64,000 bases of DNA from Sporopachydermia quercuum. Taxonomy: Eukaryota > Ascomycota > Sporopachydermiomycetes > Sporopachydermiales > Sporopachydermiaceae. This document shows, piece by piece, positions 11,084 through 24,400 of the stretch. Both the position numbers and the translations under genes were made by a program. The notes below the pieces were generated by a model. The model saw only the letters and a list, made by a program, of their open reading frames with translations. It made no database searches and was not told where the DNA came from. The stretch is from positions 1,302,001 to 1,366,000 of the forward strand of contig BCGN01000006.1 of NCBI GenBank assembly GCA_001599295.1, given 5' to 3'. Every line of letters starts with the position of its first letter. Positions within the stretch are counted from its first letter, which is position 1.

Positions 11084-11770
11084 CTTGTAAATTGCTTGCT
11101 GATGATCTATATACACAAAATGGAAGCGTATTATTGTCCTGTGCTGATGCTATTCAAGCCTAAAAACTCCAAATAAAATCAATGTATCAACATCAAACAG
11201 CTAAAAGTTTATAACTATAGATAGATTCAAGTTATTCAGTTCACATTCCCTCAGTGTGTGTGTGTGCCAGGCCTCCATAATTTTCGAGTCAAATCCAATT
11301 TTCGAATTGCGTGAGTGAGTTCCCTTCGAAAACTGTTATACTGTTCCAGTTAAAACTTCAAGCGTAAACCTAGGACTTAATGTATATTTCGGTACCGTTG
11401 AAAGTCAACAATATTTATCCAGATCACGTGCAAAACAATAGGTTTAATGTAACCCTCCAATTACGTGATCTGAAATTCCGCTCTAGCATCACGTCTCATT
11501 GTACCTCCTTCCTATCATTATCTCTGTCTTTCCATCACCAAACCATATATTATCCATACAGAATGCCCAAACATACATATCTACCATACAGTTTATGCTG
11601 TCTATCTAAGGAAATAGTGTTAGTATTAATCAAAAATTAACACTCTGACACAATTCTATAATTCACTACTTCCGCAAACATAGCAGCTAGCAATTGAACG
11701 ATTTCCCCGTGTTTGATGTTGATGCCATCTCGAAGCCTATAGTACTATTCAGACATCGAAATTGCACAAT
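11084..11770. other. Divergent promoter of RPS6 and the Iec3-like gene
   Basis: About 690 bp between divergent starts. It holds a CACGTG at 11425-11430, a related TTACGTGATC about 40 bp on and a short TG repeat near 11254. I could not identify a Rap1, Tbf1 or Homol-D ribosomal promoter element with confidence. Confidence 0.5.
11425..11430. promoter_or_regulatory. CACGTG element between RPS6 and the Iec3-like gene
   Basis: A GATCACGTGC site with a TTACGTGATC partner at about 11463. It resembles the sites upstream of ELP3. Cbf1-type control of ribosomal protein genes is known in some non-Saccharomyces yeasts, so this may act on RPS6; that is inference. Confidence 0.35.
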
Positions 11771-12973
11771 ATGGATCTACACAGTATAACCAACGATAAT
11801 GAGTATTCTCCTATCACGAATGAACCAGAAACTAAACTGAATAATGGAATTGTGAAACAAGAAGAATTGATGCCTCCGAGACAGCCCGGAATTCCTGGCA
11901 AGAGACGTAATTATAGGTAAGTACTTATCTCTAGCTGTGGATACACAGAACTATGAGTATGGTTACCAAAGAACGACAATCTGTGTATACTCATGCAATT
12001 GGCACACCAGGTAAAGATGCCCATTGCCATGTTACTTGAGTATTACAAAAATTAACTATAAGAACTAGGAAAATCTACGAAAAGCTGATGACTCGATTCG
12101 AAGAGAAAGTAGCAAAATCTGAAGAACTATTTCAAGAAGAACAAGCTGTAAGATCATCAGTAGATAAGCTGAATAATGACATAGAGTAAGTATGATTTTG
12201 GGTTCGATATCGGGAGTGACTAATCATCCAAGGTACTAACAGTCACTAGAAACGTTCTAGATCTCATAAACCTAGTGAAAGAATCAGATCTACTATCGCC
12301 AGATGATCTGAATGCTCTTCAAGACGTTGAAACACGAGAAGAAGAAATGCGTATATCCAAGATTCCTGAAAGGTTTGAAGACTCTAGCGACTATAAACCT
12401 TTAGAAATATTAAAGGAACTTGAGGTATTAGATTCAAAAGATGATAACATCAAGCATTTACTGCAGNATTTTGATTTATTCATATCATCACCAAACCTGT
12501 TTAATGGCATGCCTGCTATAGAACCAGAAGTCAATCCTCTCACAACTATCCCGTGGTTAAGAAGACATCAAAAGTTTGACCCTCCAGAGGATGACGGTAA
12601 AGGAAAAGGTATTTTTGATAAGAATCCTAGTTCTATTTCCTTGAATTGGAAACAAAGTAATGCTCCTGCGATCTATGCATATCCAGCTTACGTTGCAGCT
12701 GCGAAAGCGGAATTGATGACAAGTGGCAAGAAAATAATCAAGAGGGTTAAAAAGGAGCTTCCATCAGATGAAGAGGAAGCTAATAGCAAGCCGAAGAAGA
12801 AGAGACCCACAACAGTAGGTACTAAACCTAGAACTAAGGGTAACTCTAGGAAACGGAAACCCAATACTGGAACTGATGATGCTGATGTGAACGATTCATC
12901 GTCCGAGATTGTTTTTGGTGTGAGTGGGAAAGATGTTCCTCACAGTAAGAAGCAACGGAAAACATCTACATAA
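11771..12973 (+). CDS. Nuclear coiled-coil protein, possible INO80 subunit Iec3-like
   Basis: Three exons (11771-11916, 12069-12185, 12250-12973) give 328 residues; all phases fit, and intron 2 ends TACTAACAGTCACTAG. Residues about 45-105 form a charged coiled coil (RKIYEKLMTRFEEKVAKSEE, then LFQEEQAVRSSVDKLNNDIE). This pattern of an YxKLxxxFEEKxxxSExLFxEEQ helix recalls the fungal Ino80/Iec3 family, which sits in the INO80 chromatin remodeller. The C-terminal third is Lys/Arg/Ser-rich with several nuclear-localisation-like clusters (KPKKKRP, RKRKPN). The middle, with repeated acidic and proline residues, looks loosely structured. The gene itself is well supported; the Iec3 assignment is tentative. 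One unresolved base lies at 12467. Confidence 0.65.
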
Positions 12974-15562
12974 CATAGAGATGATGCATGCTGTGGATCT
13001 AGTTATACGAATTTAGGGAATTATACAAAGAATATACTCCATAATATGTGTATCTAAAGCAAGATACTCATTTGGTATCATTTCTGCTATACGAAAGATA
13101 TAACAAGCTAAGTTCTTCAATTGGCCATCGATCTTTCAGTGAAACTGTTCATAAGTGAAGCTAGCTAGATAGGAGACCCCAAGTGGTTAGCTCAGCTTTT
13201 ATGCAGTATGTGAATTATTCAGTTCTAGTGCAGCAGGGAATCCACAGTTTGACTATGCAATGTGTTTTATTATCTTACGACAGCGATATTGTGCTTATAC
13301 GCTAAGATATGGTTAAAGGTGAGACGCAGATATCATGAACGGACTTGTTGTCTCAGTTCAGAGCCATAACAGTNTTTGTCTGACCGGGGATTTGATTCCA
13401 TTTCGTTGATTTAACTATCGATATCATTGAATAGGATTAGTAAGAAGATCAATAAAAGCAGTAGGGTCTTAAAAACGTTAAATAATTGATTATGAAATAA
13501 TTAATGATTTATCATATTACGAATTGTTCGGTATAAAGGTATAATAGCATGGAAACATTGGCCGTCATTAAACAATCAATATAGTCTTAACTTGAACATG
13601 ATATGATCCATTCATATATACAAAAATAGATCAGAAGCCAATATTTCAAAGGCTGAAATAGTGAATTGACTATTAGAACATTTTAAACAGTGAGTCAATA
13701 ATTCAGCATAATTCAGCGTAATTATACACGAAGCAGCAGCATAATTAAACAAATTCAGTACCCTCAAAGGTTGAGATTACTACTAACCATAGTATCGCCA
13801 GATGTTTATCGGCTTGTTTTCATTTATGATAAGAGCAGTGGTTCTATTTAAGCCGCAGAAACTAGAGTGATTTCATTATCATTTGGTGAAGATACTATTA
13901 TATCAGATAATATGATATCATGTTAAACACAAATTATCTGATAGCAAAAATCAATAAATCATTGGATTTCAATGCAGCAGAAACTCGTAATCACAATAGG
14001 CCCAATTCCTGTCAATCTCCATGATACCGAACACCCCAACAATTGCATCATCTCTTGGAGTAGATTAAATATTCACATGCTATTTAGGCTAATCAACATG
14101 CAAAGTAAACATTATAGTCTATTAATGTTTCTACTTCATCTCTTATTTACTTTTTTTTCAGTATAATATGCCTAACCAGCAATCAACCATATATTTCTCG
14201 TCTGGCACCAAACAATTTATACTCACGCCAATCATCATATCGTCTCAGTCTTAACACCACGAGGGCAGATCTAGATATTCAATGTTGCTACAATACTCTA
14301 GATTATTTCATTCAGGTTCAAAGATTTCTTCGATGCCCAATATCAACTCTTTTCAATTATACTAATGGTATCAGAGGTACAGAATAACAGTCAGGTTGGC
14401 CATTGTCTTTTTAGAAACTCAATCAGCTGACTTTAAACTTTAGTTCATTATACTGAATTTCTAATCCCAGAATCAAAACCAACCAGAAAGTACTGATTGT
14501 ATACTAATTGAATCAAAGATTGGAGGTTTTTCCTTGTTTGGTCAAATAATACAAATAATCATGCTGTTGTTTGTTGGCTGGTTACAACCGACATTCTTGG
14601 TGAATTATCAGCTAAAGTAATTCTTGACTAGTTGTATGACCAACAGAAACAGTTTTTATTACACATTTAGATAGATATTCAATCAAATTCATAATAATAA
14701 TAAGAATGTAATTTTACAATAGTAGTATAAGATATTAATAAGAAATAGTAATAATATAAGACAAGAAGAAGATTACAGTAACAATCTAACTGTGTGTATA
14801 TGAATACTCTACCTACATACGCAATANTCGGATTGTGATAACATTGCTGAAGATGCGATACAAAATAACTCGGTATTAATTCCTATTCCCTATCTGCTCA
14901 AAATTTCTCTCGCTTTCTCTCTACNTTCTCTTCACTTTATCCCTATACAAGAATCGTCATGAATGCCCTTATCAAAATCTGAGAAATAATTAGTACAATA
15001 AATGTGGATACTTTGATTTTATCAGATTGAGACCGATAAGAACTATAGACAGCCGCTCATCAGAATTTTGGTGTTTAACTGACTAGCGCTGGAATGGTTT
15101 TCTCTGTTAAGTTATCAATGGATGCAAAGAGTTGCCCGAAATCTTTTAACAGCTTTTACTCATTTAATTAGTATATAAATTTTTTATTTATTTATAGCAC
15201 TGTTGTTTTTTCTCTGAATTTACCTATGCATATTTGGACATTGACTCTTCTTCAGCTCTGAAGTTGAATAACCACTGACAATGTTTTATATTATGAACTG
15301 ATCTNTTACGGAATGNTGATTAACAACGATTACTACAAACACCGATTGATGTTAACAAGGGAAAAGACTTTAACGTAACATCAAATTGTACATGGTAGGT
15401 AAAGATATAGTATATTCTGTTGTTTTATTCATAATGCATCATTTTTGCATATTGATATATCTGAACTTATGCTGTGTACTATAAAATAATACTATTTTCT
15501 CTGTAATACTCTCCCGTATTTCCGCCATCATTTCCATTATTCAATAATCCCATTGTTTCCAA
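12974..15562. other. Gene-free 2.6-kb intergenic region
   Basis: This spacer separates the Iec3-like gene (+) from TSC11 (-), so it holds two 3' ends. It is strongly AT-rich, with several unresolved bases (13374, 14827 and others) and ATA/AAT-rich runs around 14690-14770. A TACTAACCATAG acceptor-like string occurs near 13786, but no exon pair could be built on it. Confidence 0.55.
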
Positions 15563-18500
15563 TTAATGAAATGACACCTTTCGGACATGTCCTCTTTCGA
15601 AACCGACTCCTGACCCAGCGGCTTCTCGAATATTCGCTTTATCCCGCTTAATGAGCCGTTCTAGTGCTTTTGTCGATGTGAAAATATCCCATAAAAAAGT
15701 ACGAACGGTAAACCGGAAACGGAACTGTTCCATCATCTCCATGACTCTTATAAACAGGTCTGGTGATCCGAACTTATCTCGGTACCGAGATTCAAGTCTA
15801 GAAATCTCTTTGGCCGCTTCATTTGCTAATATGGGACTACTTAAATTAACGATAGATTTTATTATTTTATCCGTTACCNGGTCGGTTTGTTTTTCGTGCT
15901 GGGCTTCTGGAGAAACGGAAGAGATATTAGCGAATTTCGGCAGGTCGAATGTTGGCTTAGTAGGCTGGAAAGGAATACCGGAAGCAGTACCAGAAGTTAG
16001 TGAAGGTAATACTATAGCCGAACGAGAAGCCGAAGCGGAACTCGCCCCGGAAACAGGGCCGGCTGATTGTCCCATATTAGGTGCCCCTGAAGTTGGTATC
16101 GCTTGAGACACAATGTTATCATCTCCTGTTTCTTCAACTTCATTATTAGTGGAGTCGGTTACCATCTCCGGATCTTTCTCAGATCGGAAATTATCCAGCA
16201 CATTATCATTGTAAGCATCAAAATAATCTTCTCCGTTTTCATCAGAATAATATCCGTAACTCATACTGCCATTCTTCTCAAAATCACTATAGTTTCCGGT
16301 CCCATTGTCATTGCCAAGAAAACTTAACTCATCTTCTTCAGTTATAATCTCCGGTTCGGCTTCTTCTACCGAGAAATAAGCTTCAATGTCATCCGGCAAC
16401 GCATATCCTAGTGGGATTCCGTTAACATCAAAACAGGAACTCCATCCTAGCTCATCAAGTATTTCAGTACCTTCGATTGTGGAAGCTATAATTCCCAAAA
16501 CCATAAAACATGTGCCTTTTAGGCTCCATATAGTAGAGTATCGGCATATAGTAACAATTTCCCCGATAATTCCCGACTCGTCCAATAGTGGAATCCCTAA
16601 TTCCGATGATCCGATATGGCCTACTGCCCATATACACCCTCGGAGAAAGTCTAAATTCTCTTCGGAGAATTGCTCGGAACGCCACCTTCGGATAGAAAGG
16701 CACAAATTGATAAAATGTCCGGCTCGATGTAATAATTGACAACCTTCTTCTGTTTTCACTAGTTCTCCGAAAAAGTGCTGAGGAAACCCCGAATATCCGC
16801 TTCCGTTCGTGTTTATATTACCTCCATTTCCTTCCGCCATCGTTCCCGATATATTTTCGGCCCGATCCCACCGATCCCGGTTCCACGGCCCAAATTCCAT
16901 TAATATCAACCGGTCTATTTCTACTACATATGCCGTGTTTTTCCCGTTCATCCATCTGTCCATTTCTGGCTCCACAAAGTTGAGCCGAGATAAATACTCA
17001 AATCCTGAAGTCGCAGAGAGAAATCGGAGCACCAACGGAGTTCCTTTAGGCCCCAAATGATGTAATATCGGCCTATTATTAACCACCTCTTCTAATTTAT
17101 CAGATCCTTGGGCACAGTATTCGTCTAAATACCCGATGGCTTTGATTCCGATTTCTCCCATCGCTTCTGGGTCGTATAGTTGTCGTACCATTAGCCGAAC
17201 GGCCCATTTCCGGGTCGGACTGTCTTCCGAAGTTACTAGCAACGTCCCTAGTTTTTCCGTGGCAAATAGCTTAAGCTGTTTTGATTCCGACCGGAGTACT
17301 TTCATGAATATTATCCGAGCGTGTCCTTCATACTGATAACTCAAAGAGTCAATTATTAGCCGAGCCAAATCTGTCCGATTGGGCAATTCGGTTAAATGGT
17401 ACAACATGTTAAACATTCTCCACTTTTCCAGCATTTTTATTCCGTTTTTATCTGACGAGATAACACCTAAAAAGGCAAAATACCCCGAGCTCATAGTATT
17501 TTCGAGCTGAGTCTGAGAAAATAACGGATCAGTAGCGGAGATTCCCGAGGTTGGGTCAAGCTGTGCCAAACACTCCGATATTTGCCGTAAAAGCTTGTTA
17601 TCGGTTAAATACGCAACTCCGACGGAGCAACTTAAAAGCGTCCGCATAAGCTCGCACCCAACTCGGGTATATTTAAGATTTCCTCGGGTATTCTTAGCCG
17701 CGGAGTACCGAAACTTAAACGGCCGGTAAAAAGACAATAATCGCTTAATAAACTTTGTGTTCCGAATCATTTCATCAAGCCGTCGGGCGTCCCGAAGGGG
17801 ACCTTGTAACAATTCTTGCAGCAAAGTCCAATTCCATCGTTTGTACACTTTAGTCAACAACACACCCGTGTCTGTAACCAATTGCTTAAAATAACCGTCG
17901 TCGATATTTTGGATTAGCTGAGCTTTTAATGCTTGCCGTGCATATGGCGTTATTTCCGATATTCCGTGTGTTTTCCGCATCGCTTTCTCAATTTGGAAAA
18001 TTCCGGAAAATGCCGGCAGGTTTCCTTCCACCGCGCCTTCAAATAAGGTTCCATAACTGGCCGGAGTTACCCATAATTGCTGGGGCAGAGTTTTAGTTGC
18101 CAGAATTGAGAATTCACATAAAAGCAGTACCGACTTTCTAGAGTTCAGCTGGTCTAGACCTTCGTTTATGATATTGATGAGGGCTCCGGGAAGACCCGAC
18201 TTGATTAGGATTACCAGAACCAGGGCAAAGTATTGCCGGAGAAGTTTTTTTAGGTTCTTGTTATTTCCGGAATTCCCCAGACCCAACCCACCGTTGTTAT
18301 TATTGCTATTACTATTACTATTATTATTTCCACTATTGCTCCACGGTAGCGCCCGGATTGCTAAAACGTCCAAAAACACATCCATAACTATATCCCGGAT
18401 CACCGGAGTTTTATAATATAAACATCGGACTAATGTCTTCATTGGGAAAAAGCCTTTCCGAGAAAAACTTAGTAATCCCGTAAAAGATTTAAGAAACCCA

Positions 18501-20061
18501 GCAAGCAGAAAAGCTCCATTTTGAAGCTTTTCTATGCTTAAATGCTGCCTTGATTGGATCTCAGAAAAGATAGATACTAGGAACCTCATATCTAATCCGT
18601 TCTGAAGAAAACGTCTGCCGCTGGGTGTATTAAGTAAATTAAGTACTGCCATACAGCATAATGGGGACATTTCGTAAGGTCCATCTGATATACATTGAAG
18701 GAGAGATCGAAGACCATTTGCATCTACTATTATTTCCGGGTTGAACAATAAGATTTCCGCTATAGTTTCCAAGGCTAAATTACGGAAGGGGTCTCCGGGT
18801 TGTTCCGCTAGCGCTACTAGAGCCCGGGAAACCCCGATTGAGATTTCGGAAGCTCCGTCGGGGATTTGGAGGAAACTTCGGATAAACTTGAACGCTTGGA
18901 TTCGTTCCGATTGGAATTTCGGGTCTTTTGCTAAAGCTCGGATAAGGAAAAGGTCAATTCTCAGTCTTCGGAACAATTGAATCGATTCTTTGGAATGCAG
19001 GGAATACCGAGCTATTCGGAACCCGCAGGCTACTACTTCCGTTTTACTGTTCAAAAGTAAAGTTTGTGTACTGTGCGAATATGCATGTTAGTGAGAAGGT
19101 TCAAATAACGGCAATGATATCAGGATCACAATTAAAAGAACAAAAACACATACCGAAGCCCAAATGCTTCTAAGGCAATATCCTTCCGAATCTCAGGTCG
19201 TTGTTTCAATAGAACTACTAAATCATTGGCTTTCTGTACAAGAAACATCGGATCTTTGTCCCGATCACCTAAACTTTGTAACAAATCGCCAATAAGCCAC
19301 GTCGGACTTTCCACTAGCTCGCCTGGATCGCTACCGGATTCGCCGGTTGTGGCCCTATTCAACCCGAGATTTGCCGAGGTGACGGGTGATTCACCTGCGT
19401 AATTGGCTTCATATATAAGTCCCATGTCGTCATACAGTCCAGAGTTTGCCCGGTGAGCAAATATTCCCTCCCGAGGAGTCGGAGATGGCAAATTCTCAAA
19501 ACTTGCGTTTCCTTGTTGGAAAAACAACGGAGAGAGTTGTTTTCTCGGAGTTTCCACATCCGAATATGTCCTGTTCACTTTCAGTTTATCGATCTTCTGC
19601 CGAAGCTCGCTTACGTTCGGCTCTTCCGCTTCCGGGGCATTTGATCCAAGCACTGGCTGTCCTATAACTGTGTCAAATTGCTCTTTTGAAATCTGTTTGG
19701 CGTCCAGTTCGCTGACCATGCCAGACAGACGACTGTCGGAATAATCACTGTCGGTGATTGAGTAATGGGACATCAATGTATTTGTCCGTGAGCGGGTAAA
19801 ATCGGTTCTCGGGCCCACATTGGGTAAAGTTTCGGCCCTTTGCAATTGCTGTGGTTTTGATGGTTCCGATATCTTCTCCGGTTTTTCGTTAGTTGATGGA
19901 GTGGTGTTCAGTGAAGTGAAGCCTGAATGTAAGATCACGGGTGTAATAGGGACCGCTAGTGCACTGGAAGATCTGTTTGGGATTGGATTTACCGGTAGGA
20001 GATGGTCGGATAATCCCGGCTGAGTTTCGGATGAGTCCAGAGATTTCTGTACGTTTGACAT
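15563..20061 (-). CDS. TSC11: TORC2 subunit Tsc11/Avo3 (Rictor homologue)
   Basis: Tsc11 is the Rictor-type scaffold of TOR complex 2, which controls actin and sphingolipid signalling at the plasma membrane. Two exons (19154-20061 and 15563-19070) join across an 83-bp intron (GTATGT donor, CACTAAC branch, CACAG acceptor) to give 1471 residues. The first 300 residues are Ser/Pro-rich and likely disordered. Residues about 285-600 are the Rictor N-terminal armadillo region, including the conserved RRLRIDLFLIRALAKD and QAFKFIRSF. The middle and conserved domains follow (HAGxxNLCLSIRRW-like, GTCFMVLGIIASTIEG, then the late V domain). A short Asn/Ser repeat interrupts the armadillo part. Codon use is rich in CGG and CCG, like the neighbouring SERCA gene. 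One unresolved base lies near 15899. Confidence 0.93.
18294..18331 (-). repeat. Trinucleotide run coding Asn/Ser in TSC11
   Basis: An AAT/AGT-type repeat inside the TSC11 coding sequence that produces an alternating Asn/Ser stretch. It lies in a loop between conserved helices. Confidence 0.8.
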
Positions 20062-21438
20062 GATGTGTAATGCATTTCCGGTTTTTTAAATTGCAGTAAT
20101 TCCTATTATAATATCCGATTTTCTCCGTAATTTTCTCCAGTTTCCGACCCGAAGTTTCAATATATACACGGTTGTCAATACAAGCCCAGATTTTTGTATT
20201 TGTATCCGTTCTGTTTCCGCTGGCTTCCCTTCCGGTGTCGTTAAATCTTTCGTGCGCGCTAAACACCCACTCTGAATGTGGTTTTTGAAACCAAAGCAAT
20301 CGCTCTAAGCCGCTTTTTCTGTCAAAGGAAGACTCCGGAACTGCTGCTATGCTGTTCAAATATCTCGGATAAACAATTGATCAGATTCGGGAGCTCAATT
20401 TACTTCGAAGTCGAACGGATCAAATGCTATTGTATGCGAAGAAAGGAAAACACATACAAACAAAGTTGAAGTTTGTATGGGGAAATTAGAGGGGTGATTC
20501 TGGATACGATAGTAGACTTGATATAGCTGAGATTTCAAGGGTGACGCTTACTATTATTTCCGGAACGTATAATTACGGAGATCAAAGCAGTTTTTGGTAG
20601 GACAACAAGGTCAACGTGAATGCATAAGTTTGATATGAATAATCAGTAAATATAAAAATGTGCTTTTACAAGGGAGTTAGTAGTTGTATTTAAAAGGGAT
20701 TCTGACGCTGAAATAATGGTTTTGAGATTGATTGCTGTTAGTAATTATATATTGTACTAATAGACAGAAAGAACACAACAATAACGGAAATGATGAGCAA
20801 GACAAATTATAGAATGGCACGTGATATAATTATTTCCGAAAGTTTTGCACACCACGGAACCTTTACGATAAAATAACGGCAAACTGAGCACAAAACTCGG
20901 AATAAACTTGGCATAAATCAATTACAAAAACCAAGATTACCCGAATATCTTGGCTGAAAACTAATCCTCTAAATAATTCAACAGTCATGGCGTTTAGATC
21001 TTCTATTAACTATTGTATGTTAACTATTAACTATAATATCTTTCTTGCTATTCTTTCTTTATCAAAGGAAACCAAATCAATTCGATAATAAGAGAGGAAT
21101 CTATATTTATTTTTTCTATATGAATATTGCAAATTGAGTTGTTTATTGGAAGTTCTCCGTTATGATGAAATTGAGGAACTGAATAGCAAATAAGAAATCA
21201 TCAATCAGCTGGCAACATACTAACTATAGCATAACAGCAGAAAAAACTCAGACAGTTATTATAGAGCAATAATACTAGTATCTGACCATGCTATTATGCT
21301 ATAGTAGTAATATTATCATACTATAATTATACTATTCATACAATACCCTTTGAACCATCAGCCTATCATGGCTCATAGAATCCTCCTTCTGATTTCTCGC
21401 TTGCTCCTGACTACCCCACAACTGCCCTCAAGTACCAT
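20062..21438. other. TSC11 promoter and SERCA 3' region
   Basis: About 1.4 kb. The TSC11-proximal 500 bp is unusually rich in TCCG/CGGA and stays open in one minus-strand frame without an ATG. The rest is AT-rich. A CACGTG lies at 20818-20823. No gene was seen. Confidence 0.55.
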
Positions 21439-24400
21439 TCATTCAACCTTAATCTTATTACATCTCGTTCTCCAAACCCCCTCTCCAAACTTAAACAGCT
21501 CATCTAGAATAATTACAGGAAAACTTATAACCAAAACGGCTTTCCATTCTTGCCAATTCAGCGGTACAACGGAAAACATACCATTGAATATCGGAACATA
21601 TAATATGATCAAATGTAGTAAGACGGAAAGGATAACCGCATACACTAAGTACTTATTCTTCCATACCGGAAATAATAGCAATGAATCGCTCTCCGATAAC
21701 GAATTGACGGCATTAAACATCTCAATTATAACCAAAATGGATAGTGAAATGGTTGAGGCTTTTGTAGCATTTCCATTATCAAACATCTCACATCCGATTT
21801 CGGGAAATTCGGTTGAACAATGATGGAATCGGGTTAATTGATGATAAGTGATTCTTGGTCCGAGATCAGAGAAGATGAAATACCAAGCGTAGCCGAAAAC
21901 GGTGGCTATTCCGACATAGCTTCCGACAACACAGTAGCGGAATAAAGTGTATAAACTTACAATTGGTTCGGATTTGTCCCGAGGCTTCCTGGTCATTACC
22001 TGTTTATCAGGGGGGTTAAACCCTAATGCGGTAGCAGGTAATCCATCCGTGACAAGATTAACCCATAGTAATTGAACAGGAATTAAGGCTTCGGGCATTC
22101 CCATTAATGCCGTAAGGAAAATAGACACAACTTCGCCGATATTTGACGAAATAAGGTACCGGATAAACTGCCGAGTATTGTTGTAAATGGTTCGACCTTC
22201 TTCTATGGCCGTTTCAATGGTGGCAAAGTTATCATCGGCTAAGACCAAATCTGCGGCTAATTTCGCTACTTCGGTTCCAGTTCCCATCGCAATTCCGATA
22301 TCGGCAGCTTTTAGAGCTGCGGCATCGTTCACACCATCTCCGGTCATCGCCACAACGTTTCCGCTCTTCTGGAGGACGTCTACTAGTAAGGTTTTGTGTG
22401 CCGGCTCTACACGAGAAAAGAGCCGAGCTTTATTAGCGCAAATTATCTTATCCGGTTCTGACATAGCAGCGAAATCTTTACCAGAAACGCTGTATTCCTT
22501 TGTAATCGTTTCCGGTTTATCGGAATCTTCGATATCGGCAAAGATTCCTATTTGGGAAGCGATAGCTTCTGCAGTTGTTTTGCTATCACCCGTAATAACT
22601 ATAACCTTGATTCCCGCTTGGTGACATTTGGCAATACTAGCGTGAACTTCGGGCCGAGGAGGATCAAACATAACGGCAAAGCCGACGAAGGTTAAATCGG
22701 ATTCGAGTTTGAGAAAATCTTCGGAAGAAGTTGCCGAATCGAGTAAATTTCTGTCTAAATCTGTGAAATTGTCCCGGTAGGCCAAAGCCAGAACTCTAAA
22801 GCCCTTTTTAGCGTATGTTTCTACAGAACCGAGGATTAAAGTTAACTGGGCTTCCGTTATCGGAGATGCCGACACTCCCGATTGGGAAACGCCATGAAGA
22901 TACTTACTACATCGGGCTAAAATCGACTCGGGAGCTCCCTTAACAAATAATTGACTTTCCTGTTCAGGATTTAAAGTTAGTACCGACATACTTTTCCTGT
23001 CTCGGGAGAATTCAAACGTGGCGACTTTCTTCACCGATCGGGAAATTTGTTGATTTACCGGACAAACTTTATCCCCACTAGCAACTTCATCCTCCACTTT
23101 ACCCTTAAACCCTAATTTCTCCACCATAACTTTCAAAGCTGCTTCCGTTGGTTCTCCGATATGTGAATAAGTTCCGGTTGTTTCATTCCGAGAGATTCCG
23201 GCTTCGTTACAAACAGAGGAAATTAAAATAATCTTTTCAATACACTCAGACCGAGAATCACCCAATTCAGCAAGCATCTCGCCCGACTCGGTATAGACTT
23301 CTCCTTCAGGATTGAAATCAGTTCCAGATATTTCCAGCTCTGTTAATTCTTCTCCTGATTTGAAATAAACCGCATGACGCACACACATTTTATTAGTAGT
23401 CAACGTTCCTGTTTTATCCGAACAGATCACATTTGTGGCCCCTAATGTCTCCACACTCGGAAGAGTCCGCACTATAGCATTCTGGGCCGCCATCTTCTTA
23501 GTACCTAATGCCAAACAGGTAGTAATAACCACGGCTAAGCCTTCAGGAATTGCAGCTACCGCTAACGCCACAGCAATCTTAAAATAGTATATGGCTCCTC
23601 TCAGCCAAGTTTTATGCACTGGATCATTAAAGTTGCCGATATTGATGAGCCACACAGCCACACATATTACTGTGATAACCTTAGCTAGCATATCGCCGAA
23701 ATCGTCCAGCTTTTCCTTTAACGGCGTCGGATGTGAAATCTGAGCGGTTATAGATGTATGGATGTTTCCTATAGCAGTATCGAGTCCTGTGGCAGTAACA
23801 ATTGCTTTCCCCGTGCCAGCAGTTACTACTGTGCCTGAGAATAGGGTGTTAATCTGGTCCTGCTTTACGGCGTCCCGGTCAGCTATAGCCGATATTTCCT
23901 TGGATACAGAAACTGATTCACCAGTTAAAATAGATTGGTCTACCCGGAATGATTTTGAGGAGATCTCCGCTAACCGACAGTCTGCGGGGATGGAATCTCC
24001 TACTGATAAATGCACAATATCTCCCGGGACTAATAACGCGGGGTTGATTTTAGCCACAGTTCCGTCCCGAAGCACTTTTGCCGCAGAAGTGGCGTAGCTG
24101 TTTAAAGCGGCAATTGCACTTTCGGCCGAGGTTTCTTGTTTCACACCTACAACAGCATTTAGTATGAGAATGGTGAGAATAACTATCGGATCCACAAATG
24201 AGGAAAATGATAATGACTCGTCGGAATCCAACAAAACAAGTAGGAAAGAAACGACGGCAGATCCGAGAAGAATTAAGGTTAGCTGGTCTTCCAGTTGGTT
24301 CAAAATCAGCTTCCAAATCGGGGTTGGCGGGTCGTCTGGTAGACTATTTTCCCCGTGTTCGGCTAACCGAGCCGAAGCAACTTGAGAGGATAAGCCAGTC

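Noticed and set aside
13782-13870. TACTAACCATAG acceptor-like string followed by a short open frame
   Set aside because: No upstream donor joins in phase to make a sensible protein; a GTATGT at about 13206 gives an early stop.
19889-20359. 156-codon open frame overlapping the TSC11 start on the same strand
   Set aside because: It has no ATG at its start, overlaps TSC11 in another frame and reflects the stop-poor, CCG/CGG-rich composition.
21350-21823. 157-codon plus-strand frame
   Set aside because: It is a shadow antisense to the SERCA C-terminal part, with leucine/serine-rich composition and no domain.
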